The notes below the pieces were generated by a model. That model was not told the origin of the DNA, made no database searches, and saw nothing but the letters and a program-made list of their open reading frames with translations. From CAZOKZ01 sp964580585 (lineage in GTDB: Bacteria; Sumerlaeota; Sumerlaeia; SLMS01; JAHLLQ01), in NCBI GenBank assembly GCA_964580585.1, contig CAZOKZ010000037.1, positions 1 to 44,982 on the forward strand: a stretch of DNA of 44,982 nt. Direction: 5' to 3'. Each line of letters opens with the position of its first letter. Position 1 is the first letter of the stretch. Of the stretch, positions 16,660 to 25,041 are shown one piece after another. A program made the translations under genes and the position numbers.

Positions 16660-18510
16660 ATGAAGCACGCTTCGATCATCGAATTGTCAGAAAATATCGC
16701 CATGGTTTCCGTGGCGCACCACAGCGTGCATTTTGCCAACGAAACGGTGCGGGCTTTTTATACTTATCAGCCCACGTGTGTGGCGGTCGAATTCCCGCGC
16801 GAGTTGCAGGACTCGATGTTGGGCGTCATTCCCCAGCTTCCTGAATTGCGCATGGTGGTCTTCAAAACCGAAACGGTTGGGCGGCCGATCATGGTGACGA
16901 CCGACCCATGCGACGCGCGCATCGAAGCCATCCGCCAGGCATTAACGCATGGTTTGGATTTGGAATTTGTGGATGTGGCGCAAGCGGGGACGGAGGATCA
17001 CTGGCAACCGTTGCCCGATCATCTGGCGGTTGAGAAAATCGGCGCGGCAGCCTTCGCTAACGCTTACCTGGAATCCGCTCCCGACTTGGCGCCAACCACA
17101 CGTCAGAAAGCCATTGCCGCGCGTCTCGCCGCGCAAGCGCATGCTGGCAAACGTGTGCTTTTTGTGGGCGATGTTCGCCATTTGCCGGCGCTGAAGTACC
17201 TGCTCTGCAAAGATCGCAAACTTTCCGAACCCGTGGCAATTCCACGCGAAGATTGCAAAATTCAAACCACCAAAGTTCGCCCGGTTCTATTGCCATTCGT
17301 GCTGGGTGAAATACCCTACATGACGTACGAATACGACGTGTTTCGTTCCACGGCCAGTTCCGACAAAACGTTCTCCGTCCCCGCGTGTTTGCGACGATTG
17401 CTGAAGGATGCCGCCAAGCAATACAAAGCCGAATTCGACGAAGACATCAACTTGACCGAATGGCGCGCGCTGTTTCAGTTCGGGCGCAACCTTTCTATTG
17501 TGCGCGGTAAACTTCGCCCCGGGTTGTATGAACTTGTGACGGCGTCCAAAGCTTGCGTGGATGACGAATTCGGCGCGATAGTGCTGGAAATTGCCACGAG
17601 TTACCTGCCGTCGGACATCGAAGACCCCGAAGACCTCGGCATGGATCGCACGAAATACCAGAGCCTTTCCATTTACACCGACATGGGGGACGGACTCGAA
17701 CGCATCGAGCCCGCGTATGCGCGACCCGAGATGGGAACGTTGGAATTCAATTTCAAACGTCGCCGACCGACGCCGCTCGAACGTGCCGTCTGGCAGGAAG
17801 ATTTTTTCGAATCGTTTGGCAGTGGCATTTGCTCCTGGCCGCCGGAAGACGAGCGTATCGAAAAGTTTTTCGACTTCTTGCGGAAACGGGCGCTCGATTC
17901 AATTTCCAACGAGCACACCCTCGTCGAGGAATTTTCCTCCTCGATGCAGGACGGCTTGGATTTTCGCGAGACGATGCGCAATTGGCACACGGGGAAACTC
18001 TACGTACGGCGCGAACGACGTCCACCGGGCAAGGTCGGGCCCGTCGTGTTGATCTGGCGCGATTTCAATCTCGGAAAATACGATCTGTGGCGTTCAACGC
18101 TCTATGCGGAAAACCAAAACGAATCCGACATTGCCGTGTATTGCGCGCCGCTGGGCCAGGAAATGGTCGGTCCGAAAATTTCGCGCACCGAATACCACGG
18201 GATCATGTCGGTATTTCCGGCGATGGGAATTCCCGACGTGTGGATCATGCGCGATTTATATCGCTGGCGCACGTGTGCGCGATTGCTGCTCGCCTCGGCG
18301 ATTATGCTCAGCCAGGAAAAATACGTCGCGTGGGTGGCGGACAAACCGCCCGACCGCGATCTCGTGGCGCTCGCGCGCGACATGCACATTGGCATTATCT
18401 ACCTGCCGCTGGCGGGTTTCAGCCGCAAGACACTCAAACGCCTGCGCCAGGTACACATTCTCGGTTCACGCGCCGCGCGTGGCTGGGCGGGGGATTATAT
18501 CACGGATTGA
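16660..18510 (+). CDS. 616-residue protein, possibly with a TraB/ChaN-like N-terminal domain
   Basis: I do not recognise a named family. The N-terminal 240 residues have an alternating beta/alpha plan: AHHSVHFANETVRAFYTYQ then PTCVAVEFPRELQDSM, resembling the G-x-x-H-x-S ... V-x-VEL opening of TraB/PrgY, EreA and ChaN-type proteins, followed by LEFVDV, KRVLFVGDVRHLPALKYLL. The middle and C-terminal halves contain VVLIWRDFNLGKYDLWR, YCAPLGQEMVGPKISRTEYH and VWIMRDLYRWRTCARLLLAS; nothing there points to a catalytic site I can name. No signal peptide or membrane helices. It is 27 bp downstream of the MscS gene. Three copies of the GGGGACGGA motif lie inside. A cytoplasmic role is likely; the TraB-fold idea is inference from the first 100 residues. 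Confidence 0.55.
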   Translation: MKHASIIELSENIAMVSVAHHSVHFANETVRAFYTYQPTCVAVEFPRELQDSMLGVIPQLPELRMVVFKTETVGRPIMVTTDPCDARIEAIRQALTHGLDLEFVDVAQAGTEDHWQPLPDHLAVEKIGAAAFANAYLESAPDLAPTTRQKAIAARLAAQAHAGKRVLFVGDVRHLPALKYLLCKDRKLSEPVAIPREDCKIQTTKVRPVLLPFVLGEIPYMTYEYDVFRSTASSDKTFSVPACLRRLLKDAAKQYKAEFDEDINLTEWRALFQFGRNLSIVRGKLRPGLYELVTASKACVDDEFGAIVLEIATSYLPSDIEDPEDLGMDRTKYQSLSIYTDMGDGLERIEPAYARPEMGTLEFNFKRRRPTPLERAVWQEDFFESFGSGICSWPPEDERIEKFFDFLRKRALDSISNEHTLVEEFSSSMQDGLDFRETMRNWHTGKLYVRRERRPPGKVGPVVLIWRDFNLGKYDLWRSTLYAENQNESDIAVYCAPLGQEMVGPKISRTEYHGIMSVFPAMGIPDVWIMRDLYRWRTCARLLLASAIMLSQEKYVAWVADKPPDRDLVALARDMHIGIIYLPLAGFSRKTLKRLRQVHILGSRAARGWAGDYITD

Positions 18511-18514
18511 AAAT

Positions 18515-18556
18515 TGAACCGCGAAGGCGCCAAGTCGCAAAGTAACGCAAAGCAAA
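18515..18556 (+). repeat. degenerate CACGAAG-type heptad repeat copy
   Basis: The intergenic stretch between two convergent genes reads ACCGCGAAGGCGCCAAG (from 18518) and continues with GCAAAG units every seven to eight bases. It is a diverged copy of the repeat seen at 19261 and 31664. Confidence 0.6.
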
Positions 18557-18570
18557 ACGGGTGATGCTTT

Positions 18571-19236
18571 CTACTCTTCCTTCGCGAACCACTTGAGCAG
18601 TCGTTTCGGGGCGCTTGGGCGCCAGGGCGCGCATTCGCCCGCGCGGATCAAACGCCCGATGTCGGCCAGCGTGCGCGGCATTTCGGGAAACAGCGTTCCG
18701 CCGCCGCCGATATCGTCCGGACGGTGAGTGTCCGAGCCGCCAACGCCGTTCAGCATGTATTTGTTGGCGAGAGCTTCCGCTGCTTTCGCGGCTTTTGCGC
18801 CATACCGTCCGTTCCAGATTTCAATGCCTGCCAACGGGTAATCACCCACTTGCTCGCCGAGGCCAATACCCGGAATGGCCGGGTGCGCGGCGGTGCAAAA
18901 CCCGCCGGATTCCTTCGCCAGACGAATGACCTCGTTCGCATCGGTACCGTCGGGGACGTTGACCTTTGGCCCATACAGCAGCATGTCGCCGCCGCGCGCG
19001 CCCACGACGGACGTGCGGACTTCCTGGCCAGCAAGCAGCAAAAACTCTTCGCCCACGCCGCATTTTGCGCGCAATTCCGCGAGTTCATCGTCCTGCCAAG
19101 TCGTGTAATGATCGGTGAAAACTACGCCATGAAAGCCGCGCTCAACCAGCGTACGCACAATTGTCTCGGCGGGCACCTGGCCGTCGAAGCTGTGCTCGAG
19201 CGTGTGGCAATGCAGGTCGATGAGAAAGCCGTTCAT
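18571..19236 (-). CDS. PHP domain phosphoesterase
   Basis: 221 residues, a stand-alone PHP domain. Metal-binding motifs in order: IDLHCHT (His-x-His near residue 9), VVFTDHYT (Asp-His near 42), LLAGQEV for the Glu ligand, TAAHPA (His near 117), and a C-terminal GSDTH (near 170). This matches the polymerase and histidinol phosphatase family and the tryptophan-RNase AM-like group that hydrolyse 3',5'-nucleoside bisphosphates or shorten oligoribonucleotides, although stand-alone PHP proteins vary. The exact substrate is not visible. It follows hisS on the same strand, separated by 195 bp that hold a repeat-built inverted element, so it may or may not be in one transcript with hisS. Confidence 0.85.
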   Translation of the reverse strand: MNGFLIDLHCHTLEHSFDGQVPAETIVRTLVERGFHGVVFTDHYTTWQDDELAELRAKCGVGEEFLLLAGQEVRTSVVGARGGDMLLYGPKVNVPDGTDANEVIRLAKESGGFCTAAHPAIPGIGLGEQVGDYPLAGIEIWNGRYGAKAAKAAEALANKYMLNGVGGSDTHRPDDIGGGGTLFPEMPRTLADIGRLIRAGECAPWRPSAPKRLLKWFAKEE

Positions 19237-19260
19237 GGCTGTTTGCCGATTTGAAAAATC

Positions 19261-19420
19261 TTACCACGAAGGCACGAAGACACAAAGGAACACGAAGAAA
19301 AACAAAACCATTGAAAAAATTTCTTATGCCACAGAGCGATGCGATGTCGAGGACTTCCTTCGAAGGAAGCGACTGTCGCAAGAATCCTTTGTGCCCCTTC
19401 GTGTCTTCGTGCCTTCGTGG
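19261..19420. repeat. inverted element built from CACGAAG-type repeats
   Basis: CCACGAAGGCACGAAGACAC at 19264-19283 recurs perfectly as its reverse complement at 19401-19420, so the 157-bp segment has 20-bp terminal inverted repeats. The centre contains a 16-bp perfect palindrome CTTCCTTCGAAGGAAG (19354-19369) and no coding capacity. The left arm is identical over 33 bases to the copy at 31664-31696. The build is that of a small non-autonomous mobile element (MITE-like) or paired REP-type repeat. Confidence 0.75.
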
Positions 19421-19431
19421 TTGGTTTGTAA

Positions 19432-20733
19432 TTACGAAACCAACGCTTCCTGCTCCCGCATGGCGGTCACCAACTCGCCGAGCGGCACCGCGTTTTGTTC
19501 GCGGCGGGCGAAGTCTTTCAGCAGCACTTCGCCGCGTTGCCATTCGTCGCCGCCGACGATGACGCCGAAACGCGCGCCGGATTTCACGGCGGCTTGCAGC
19601 AGTTTGGTCAAGCTGCGCGTCTGGTAGGGGAATTCGACTTCGAAACCTTCATCGCGCAAACGCGCGGCCAGCGCGAACGCTTCGAGTTTCGCCGCTTCAT
19701 CCATGTACGCCATGCGCACGACGGGACGCGCCGGACGCGTCAGCTTGATGTTTTGGCTTTCGAGCGCCAGCAGCACGCGCTCGATGCCCGAGCCAAAACC
19801 CACCGCCGGGGTCGAGGGACCGCCGATTTGTTCGACGAGTCCGTCGTAACGTCCGCCGCCGCCGATGACCTTGATTGCGCCATCGAGCGAGTCGCATGTG
19901 AGCTCGAACGCGGTTTTCGTATAATAATCCAGCCCACGAACCAGACGTGGATTGATTTCGTACGGCACGCCGAGTTTATCGAGCGCCGCGCGCACGCCTG
20001 CAAAATGCGTCGCGCAATCGTCGTCCAGGTGATCGAGCATCACGGGCGCACCCGCCACAATGTCAGCGTCGCGTGGGTCTTTGGAATCCAACACGCGCAT
20101 CGGGTTGACCTCAACGCGGCGTTGCGAATCTTCGGACAGGCGGTCGAAGTGCTGCTTCAAATACGCAACGAGCACTTCGCGATACGCCGGGCGGCACGCG
20201 GGCGAACCGACGGTGTTCAGGTTGACCTTAAGCTGTTCGAGCCCCAGGCGGCGGAAAAAACCGTAGAGGACTGCGATCGCCTCGGCGTCGGCGGTCGGAT
20301 CGCTTTCCTTGAAAATTTCCAGACCCATCTGGGTGTGCTGGCGATAGCGGCCTTTTTGCGGGCGCTCGGCACGAAACATGGGCGCCAGATAGTAAAACTT
20401 CAGCCCACTTGCCGCCGAAGCCAGCCCGTGCTGCACCACGGCGCGGCAAACCGAGGCGGAACCTTCGGGGCGCATGGAAAGCTGCCGGTCGCCTGCGTCG
20501 GTAAACGTGTACATTTCCTTCGACACGATGTCGCTGGTTTCGCCGGACGTGCGTTTGAACAATTCCGTGTGCTCGAGCACCGGCGTTTCCAGATAACGAT
20601 AACCGTGCAACTCCACCCACTCGGCGTAACGGCGTTTGATTTCGGTCCAGGATTCGGACTCGTAAACGGCGCTGGAGGCGCCAACGGGCAGGACGTCGTC
20701 CATGCCGCGGATGGTTTGCAGAGTGGAGGCCAT
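19432..20733 (-). CDS. hisS: histidyl-tRNA synthetase
   Basis: 433 residues, class II aminoacyl-tRNA synthetase charging tRNA-His. Motif 1/2 region with LSMRPEGSASVCRAVV, the transfer loop FRAERPQKGRYRQHTQMGLE, the HisRS-specific RGLDYYTKTAFE (histidine A box), motif 3 GFGSGIERVLLAL, and a C-terminal anticodon-binding alpha/beta domain ending in LGELVTAMREQE. Length agrees with bacterial HisRS (about 420-430). It is divergent from rpsO with a 320-bp gap that carries a tandem TTGGATATTC repeat. Downstream lies a MITE-like inverted repeat and then the PHP gene. Confidence 0.97.
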   Translation of the reverse strand: MASTLQTIRGMDDVLPVGASSAVYESESWTEIKRRYAEWVELHGYRYLETPVLEHTELFKRTSGETSDIVSKEMYTFTDAGDRQLSMRPEGSASVCRAVVQHGLASAASGLKFYYLAPMFRAERPQKGRYRQHTQMGLEIFKESDPTADAEAIAVLYGFFRRLGLEQLKVNLNTVGSPACRPAYREVLVAYLKQHFDRLSEDSQRRVEVNPMRVLDSKDPRDADIVAGAPVMLDHLDDDCATHFAGVRAALDKLGVPYEINPRLVRGLDYYTKTAFELTCDSLDGAIKVIGGGGRYDGLVEQIGGPSTPAVGFGSGIERVLLALESQNIKLTRPARPVVRMAYMDEAAKLEAFALAARLRDEGFEVEFPYQTRSLTKLLQAAVKSGARFGVIVGGDEWQRGEVLLKDFARREQNAVPLGELVTAMREQEALVS

Positions 20734-21053
20734 GGCGATTTCAATCCAATGGTCGAAGTGGCGTCGCGTGTGGGCGACGGGCGGGAAGCGTCGGGCATCG
20801 AGGGGTGGCTGGTCCAGCCAAATCTTAGTGGACGAAGGGGGAAGCGGGGTCGGGATGATTTGGATATTCGGTCCACGAACTTGGATATTCTCCGATCCTT
20901 CTACCTTATTCTTTCATCCTGAAACCGTGATATGTCGCTTGACAGCACGGGGGTCTCGCACGGATGTTCCCGCCTGCCTGTGGCTCGGGGACGCGAATTT
21001 CTCCGCCGGTTGCCTGAGTCCATGGCCATGATAAACTCATCGGAGAGCTTTAA
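20734..21053. promoter_or_regulatory. divergent hisS-rpsO promoter region with 21-bp tandem repeat
   Basis: 320 bp without a gene. TTGGATATTC occurs at 20860-20869 and again at 20881-20890, a direct repeat with a 21-bp period (two helical turns), as expected for a regulator or RNA polymerase bound on one face. Nearer rpsO a TTGACA box (20939-20944) is followed 18 bp later by GATGTT as a weak -10. GGAGAG precedes the rpsO start by 8 nt. Confidence 0.45.
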
Positions 21054-21323
21054 ATGTCGATTACCGCAGAACGTAAGCAGGAACTGATTGCCGAGTATGG
21101 CGTCAAAGAAGGCGACACGGGGTCGCCGGAAGTTCAGGTCGCCGTGTTGACCGAACGGATCAACAATCTGACCGAACACATGAAGATCAACAAGAAGGAC
21201 CACCACAGCCGTCGTGGCCTGTTGAAGATGGTCGGCCGTCGTAAAAGCTTGCTGGACTTCCTGAAACACAAAGACATTACGCGTTATCGTAACTTGATCG
21301 CCCGACTGGGCCTGCGTAAGTAA
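21054..21323 (+). CDS. rpsO: 30S ribosomal protein S15
   Basis: 89 residues, exactly the usual length. Family signatures are all present: GDTGSPEVQVAVLTERINNL, HMKINKKDHHSRRGLLKMV, GRRKSLLDFLKHKDITRYR and the LGLRK end. S15 binds 16S rRNA helices 20-22 early in 30S assembly; in many bacteria it represses its own mRNA through a leader pseudoknot. Here it is followed by pnp, as in E. coli, with a 429-bp structured gap. Confidence 0.99.
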   Translation: MSITAERKQELIAEYGVKEGDTGSPEVQVAVLTERINNLTEHMKINKKDHHSRRGLLKMVGRRKSLLDFLKHKDITRYRNLIARLGLRK

Positions 21324-21752
21324 ACCATTGAAACGACTGTTGTTATTGCCCGAAACCTCGACTTTTTTGTTAGGACTTCATTCCAGCGGAAACCATGTTG
21401 GAATGGAGAGTGGGCAATTGTTGGCTGCATCGAATATGAGCGGTCGGCATCGGCAGATAGAAAATCAGGCCAACCAGGCGTTGGCTGCCCCGAACCGATA
21501 GAATCGTGCGCCTTTGGACCTCGCGTTCAAAGGCGCGCTTTCTTTATCAACGACATTCCAGGAGGATTTTTAAACCCCGGCCTGAACGCGATCGTCGCGA
21601 GCGTACCTCAGGAGCAACCCCACGGGATTTTCATGCGTCATCGAAACTACCCCGTTTCGATGCTGGATGTGAATTCCGCAGGGTTATCTGCTCCGACGAT
21701 CCCAGGGTGTGAACATTCGACCCAAAAATCAACATAGGAGCATAACCCAAAC
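21324..21752 (+). promoter_or_regulatory. structured rpsO-pnp intergenic leader
   Basis: Several nested hairpins fill this gap. ATTGCCC (21345-21351) can pair with GGGCAAT (21412-21418) around an inner CATTCCA (21379-21385)/TGGAATG (21399-21405); GCCAAC (21469-21474) pairs with GTTGGC (21480-21485); then a terminator-like hairpin (see next entry); then CATCGAAAC (21639-21647)/GTTTCGATG (21654-21662), a perfect 9-bp stem, enclosed by AACCC (21616-21620)/GGGTT (21681-21685) and GGAGCA (21611-21616)/TGCTCC (21689-21694). In E. coli the pnp leader is a long stem cut by RNase III and then degraded by PNPase itself; this leader is built to do something similar. Confidence 0.55.
21508..21543 (+). 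terminator. hairpin with T-rich tail after rpsO
   Basis: GCGCCTTTG (21508-21516) pairs perfectly with CAAAGGCGC (21528-21536), followed by GCTTTCTTT. It looks like an intrinsic terminator or attenuator between rpsO and pnp; the pnp gene may then have its own promoter further down. Confidence 0.6.
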
Positions 21753-24071
21753 ATGGGAAATACACAAATCGATCAGGCCGAGGGCCTGAATTTTACAGAA
21801 ACAATTGCCCGCATTCCTTTCGGCGAGGGCAAAGAACTCGAAATCAAAACCGGCAAGTTGGCCAAACAATCCAACGGGGCCGTTCTGGCTCGCGTTGGTG
21901 GCACGGTAGTGCTGGCCGCCGTCGTGATGTCCGATCAGGAATCCGACAAGGACTTCTTCCCGCTGATGGTGGACTATCGCGAGAAGTTCTACGCTTCGGG
22001 TCGCATCCCGGGTGGCTTTTTTAAACGCGAAACGCGTCCTTCGGATAACGAAAGCCTGCGTGCCCGTCTCACCGACCGCACGTTGCGCCCGATGTTCCCC
22101 GACGGTTTCAAAACCGAAGTGATGGTTTATCTGACCGTCGTTGCCATGGACTTGGAAAATCCGGCGGAACTGGTTGCCATGTGCGCTGCCAGCGCGGCGC
22201 TTCACGTTTCGGACATTCCGTTTAAGAAACCCATCGGCGGCGTGCGCGTTTGCCGCGTGGGTGACGATTTTATCGTGAACCCGACCTTCGATCAGATCGA
22301 CGAATCGGACATCAATTTGATCGTTGCGGGTCATGCCGACGCCATCAACATGGTGGAAGCGGGTGCCAGCGAAGCCAGCGAAGCCGACATGGTGACGGCG
22401 CTCGAAACCGCGCACCGCGCGATTCAGGAAATCTGCGCCGGACTCGAAGACCTGCGTGCCAAAGCAGGCAAGACGAAGGTGGAATTCGTTTCGCCGCAGC
22501 GCGATGAAGAGTTGACGAAAATCATCGCGGAGAAGTTCGCATCCCACAGCAAAGAAATCCTCGATACGTTCGACAAAAAAGGCCGTTCCAAGCGACTCAA
22601 GCAAGCCATTGCGGAGATCGTGGAAGAATTGGGCGAAGAATACGCGGACCGCTGGATGGAAATCAGCGAAACCGTCGGACATTTGGACGAACTGGCGATG
22701 CGCAATCGCGTGCTGACCGAAGGCGTTCGCGCCGATGGTCGCAAGCCCGCCGAAGTCCGTCCGATCTGGAGCGAAATCGACGTTCTGCCGTCGGTGCACG
22801 GTTCGTCGGTATTCACGCGCGGCCAAACGCAGGCGCTGGCCGTGTGTACGCTCGGCTCGGTCGAAGACCAGCAGATGGTCGATGACATGGTGGGCGTTTA
22901 CCACAAGGCGTTCTACTTGCACTACAACTTCCCGTCCTACTCGGTAGGCGAATGCCGTCCGCCGCGTGGTCCGGGCCGTCGTGAAATCGGTCACGGTGCG
23001 TTGGCCGAACGCGCGGTCAGCGCGATCCTGCCGGAGAAAGACGAATTCCCATACACCATTCGTCTTGTGATCGATATTCTGGAATCCAACGGTTCATCCT
23101 CGATGGCGACGGTGTGTTCCAGCTCGCTCGCCCTGATGGACGCGGGCGTGCCGGTCAAGAGCCCGGTCGCGGGCATTGCGATGGGTTTGATTGCCAGCGA
23201 AGACGGCAAAAACCTCGCGATCCTGAGCGACATCCAGGGCATCGAAGATCATTGCGGCGACATGGACTTCAAAGTTTGCGGCACCGAAAAAGGCATCACG
23301 GCGTTGCAGATGGACATCAAGATCGAAGGCGTGACGAGCGAGATGCTGGCCAAGGCGCTCGATCAGGCGCGTAACGGTCGCCTGCACATCCTGGGCAAGA
23401 TGGCCGAGACGATTTCGACCAGCAATGAGGACCTGAAGCCGCATGCTCCGCGCATGACGGTGCTCAAGGTGCCGGTCGATCGCATCCGCGACATCATTGG
23501 CTCGGGCGGCAAGATTATCCGCCAGTTGCAGGAAGATTCCGGCGCGAAGATCGACATCGAAGACGACGGCACGGTGTATGTCACGGCGACGAGCGGCGAA
23601 TCCTCCGACCGCGCGATTTCGATGATCGATGACATTATCCGTGAAATCGAAGAAGGTGAAATCTTCACCGGTACGGTAACGCGCGTGATGGAAGCCGGAG
23701 CGATTGTTGCCCTTGGCGGAAACAAAGACGGCATGATTCACATCAGCGAGCTCGAACACCGCCGCGTTGAAAAAGTCGAAGACGTGCTGAACGTCGGGGA
23801 CACCGTCACCGTGAAAGTGGTGGAAGTCGATAAAGCCCGTGGTCGCATTCGCCTGAGCCGCAAAGCGCTGATCGAACCGCCGGAAGGCGTGACGGTAAGT
23901 AGCGGTGGTGGTGGCGGTGGTCGCGATCGCGATCGCGGCGGCGATCGAGGAGATCGTGGTGGTCGTGGGGGTGATCGCAACGGCGGTGACCGTGGCCCTC
24001 GTCCGGATCGTGGAGGCGATGCTGGCCGTCCGCGCCGCCCGCGTCCTCCGCGTCAGCGCCGCGAAGACTGA
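21753..24071 (+). CDS. pnp: polyribonucleotide nucleotidyltransferase (PNPase)
   Basis: 772 residues. Phosphorolytic 3'-5' exoribonuclease of the RNA degradosome. Two RNase PH domains (about 20-150 and 325-460) with an alpha-helical linker between them (ILDTFDKKGRSKRLKQA), the catalytic segments GVRADGRKPAEVRPI and GIEDHCGDMDFKVCGT, a KH domain around 565-620 (IRDIIGSGGKIIRQLQ), an S1 domain around 634-705 (GTVTRVMEAGAIVAL, DGMIHISEL), and a C-terminal tail of about 55 residues made of Arg, Gly, Asp and Pro. The tail is longer and more RG-repetitive than in E. coli PNPase and could bind RNA or a degradosome partner. Translation start: GGAG lies about 12 nt upstream, rather far, which fits leader control. 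Confidence 0.98.
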   Translation: MGNTQIDQAEGLNFTETIARIPFGEGKELEIKTGKLAKQSNGAVLARVGGTVVLAAVVMSDQESDKDFFPLMVDYREKFYASGRIPGGFFKRETRPSDNESLRARLTDRTLRPMFPDGFKTEVMVYLTVVAMDLENPAELVAMCAASAALHVSDIPFKKPIGGVRVCRVGDDFIVNPTFDQIDESDINLIVAGHADAINMVEAGASEASEADMVTALETAHRAIQEICAGLEDLRAKAGKTKVEFVSPQRDEELTKIIAEKFASHSKEILDTFDKKGRSKRLKQAIAEIVEELGEEYADRWMEISETVGHLDELAMRNRVLTEGVRADGRKPAEVRPIWSEIDVLPSVHGSSVFTRGQTQALAVCTLGSVEDQQMVDDMVGVYHKAFYLHYNFPSYSVGECRPPRGPGRREIGHGALAERAVSAILPEKDEFPYTIRLVIDILESNGSSSMATVCSSSLALMDAGVPVKSPVAGIAMGLIASEDGKNLAILSDIQGIEDHCGDMDFKVCGTEKGITALQMDIKIEGVTSEMLAKALDQARNGRLHILGKMAETISTSNEDLKPHAPRMTVLKVPVDRIRDIIGSGGKIIRQLQEDSGAKIDIEDDGTVYVTATSGESSDRAISMIDDIIREIEEGEIFTGTVTRVMEAGAIVALGGNKDGMIHISELEHRRVEKVEDVLNVGDTVTVKVVEVDKARGRIRLSRKALIEPPEGVTVSSGGGGGGRDRDRGGDRGDRGGRGGDRNGGDRGPRPDRGGDAGRPRRPRPPRQRRED

Positions 24072-24096
24072 TCGCTCAAATCGAACTCAAAAACTG

Positions 24097-24133
24097 AACG
24101 TCCCGGGAAAGCAATTCTCCGGGGCGTTTTTTT
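24097..24133 (+). terminator. intrinsic terminator after pnp
   Basis: AACGTCCCGG (24097-24106) pairs with CCGGGGCGTT (24119-24128) with one G-T wobble, followed by a run of seven T. It closes the rpsO-pnp unit. Confidence 0.9.
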
Positions 24134-24135
24134 AT

Positions 24136-25041
24136 TCAGATACAAAGCACACGATATTTCCATGAAGCTTTAATTTTGCCGAGCCAGAATCCCGATGCCC
24201 AAATAGTGTAATAAATCATCCACTTTCGTCCCACCTCATCTTTGCCTGTAAATTGGTTCATCAGGAATTGGAATGGTGCGATGGCGAGTAGAAATATGGC
24301 GATCCAATCGATGGCAATGCGGCGTCGAAAGCGTTTGCGGTGCTTGGCAAAGAGCGCCACGGCGCCTGCGCCGTAATCGACGGCTTGCTTGAACATCCCA
24401 TCGAACGTACCCCGATGGCGATGGCGAATGCCCTCGTGTGGGCAATAAACCAGTTTCCCGCCAAGGTCGAGGATTCTCCAGGCGAGATCGGCGTCTTCGC
24501 ACATCCAGAGCGATTCGTCGAAACCGCCTACTTTCATCAATGCCTCGCGCCGATAGGCGGCACTGGCCGTGGCAAAATACGGCGGAAAAGGTAAAAGCGG
24601 CGGATAACCGCGAAAGAATTTTTCCTGGTTTAAGACGCCAAATAATTGAGTGAAAACTTCCACGCCGGTTTTGTAACTGCGGGCGCCAATTTTTCCTCCG
24701 CAACCAAGGACCTCGGGGTCGTCGAATGGAGCGGTCAATAACCGCAACCAATGACGCGAGGCCAGGCAATCGCTGTCCATCATCGCGACGATGGGAGCGC
24801 GGGCTGCTTGGATTCCTGCATTACGCGCGGCGGCGGGTCCGCGAGTTTTACAATCCACCAAACGTACGGGAAACGTGGCAAGCAGTTCGCGCGTGCCATC
24901 CGTCGATCCATTATCCACCGCGATGATTTCGATGCGTTTACCGGGGACTTTCTGATTCATTGCCGTTTCCAGGCACGGTCGCACGTCGGAGCGCCGATTA
25001 TAGAAAGGAATGACGAGCGAGATGTCGGGCGTGTCGTTCAT
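24136..25041 (-). CDS. family 2 glycosyltransferase, membrane-associated
   Basis: 301 residues from the ATG at 25041 (GAGGAG about 7 nt upstream). The GT-A domain starts at once with ISLVIPFYNRR, then VDNGSTDGTRE, GPAAARNAGIQAAR, the DxD metal site VAMMDSD (near residue 91), GGFDESLWMCEDADLAWRI (acceptor/ED motif near 190). Two hydrophobic helices at the C-terminus (WIAIFLLAIAPFQFLM and WMIYYTIWASGFWLG) anchor it to the inner membrane. It would transfer a nucleotide-activated sugar to a lipid or glycan acceptor. Its start codon overlaps the stop of a small membrane protein gene as ATGA, which in turn overlaps another glycosyltransferase gene, so the three are translated as a unit. Confidence 0.92.
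   Translation of the reverse strand: MNDTPDISLVIPFYNRRSDVRPCLETAMNQKVPGKRIEIIAVDNGSTDGTRELLATFPVRLVDCKTRGPAAARNAGIQAARAPIVAMMDSDCLASRHWLRLLTAPFDDPEVLGCGGKIGARSYKTGVEVFTQLFGVLNQEKFFRGYPPLLPFPPYFATASAAYRREALMKVGGFDESLWMCEDADLAWRILDLGGKLVYCPHEGIRHRHRGTFDGMFKQAVDYGAGAVALFAKHRKRFRRRIAIDWIAIFLLAIAPFQFLMNQFTGKDEVGRKWMIYYTIWASGFWLGKIKASWKYRVLCI

Noticed and set aside
19495..20922. 475-residue open frame on the plus strand opposite hisS
   Set aside because: It is exactly antisense to a clear HisRS gene, has no recognisable domain, and has the Arg/His-rich composition usual for the shadow of a GC-rich gene.
21729..22994. 421-residue open frame on the minus strand opposite pnp
   Set aside because: Shadow of the PNPase gene with Phe/His/Arg-rich low-complexity translation and no start signals.
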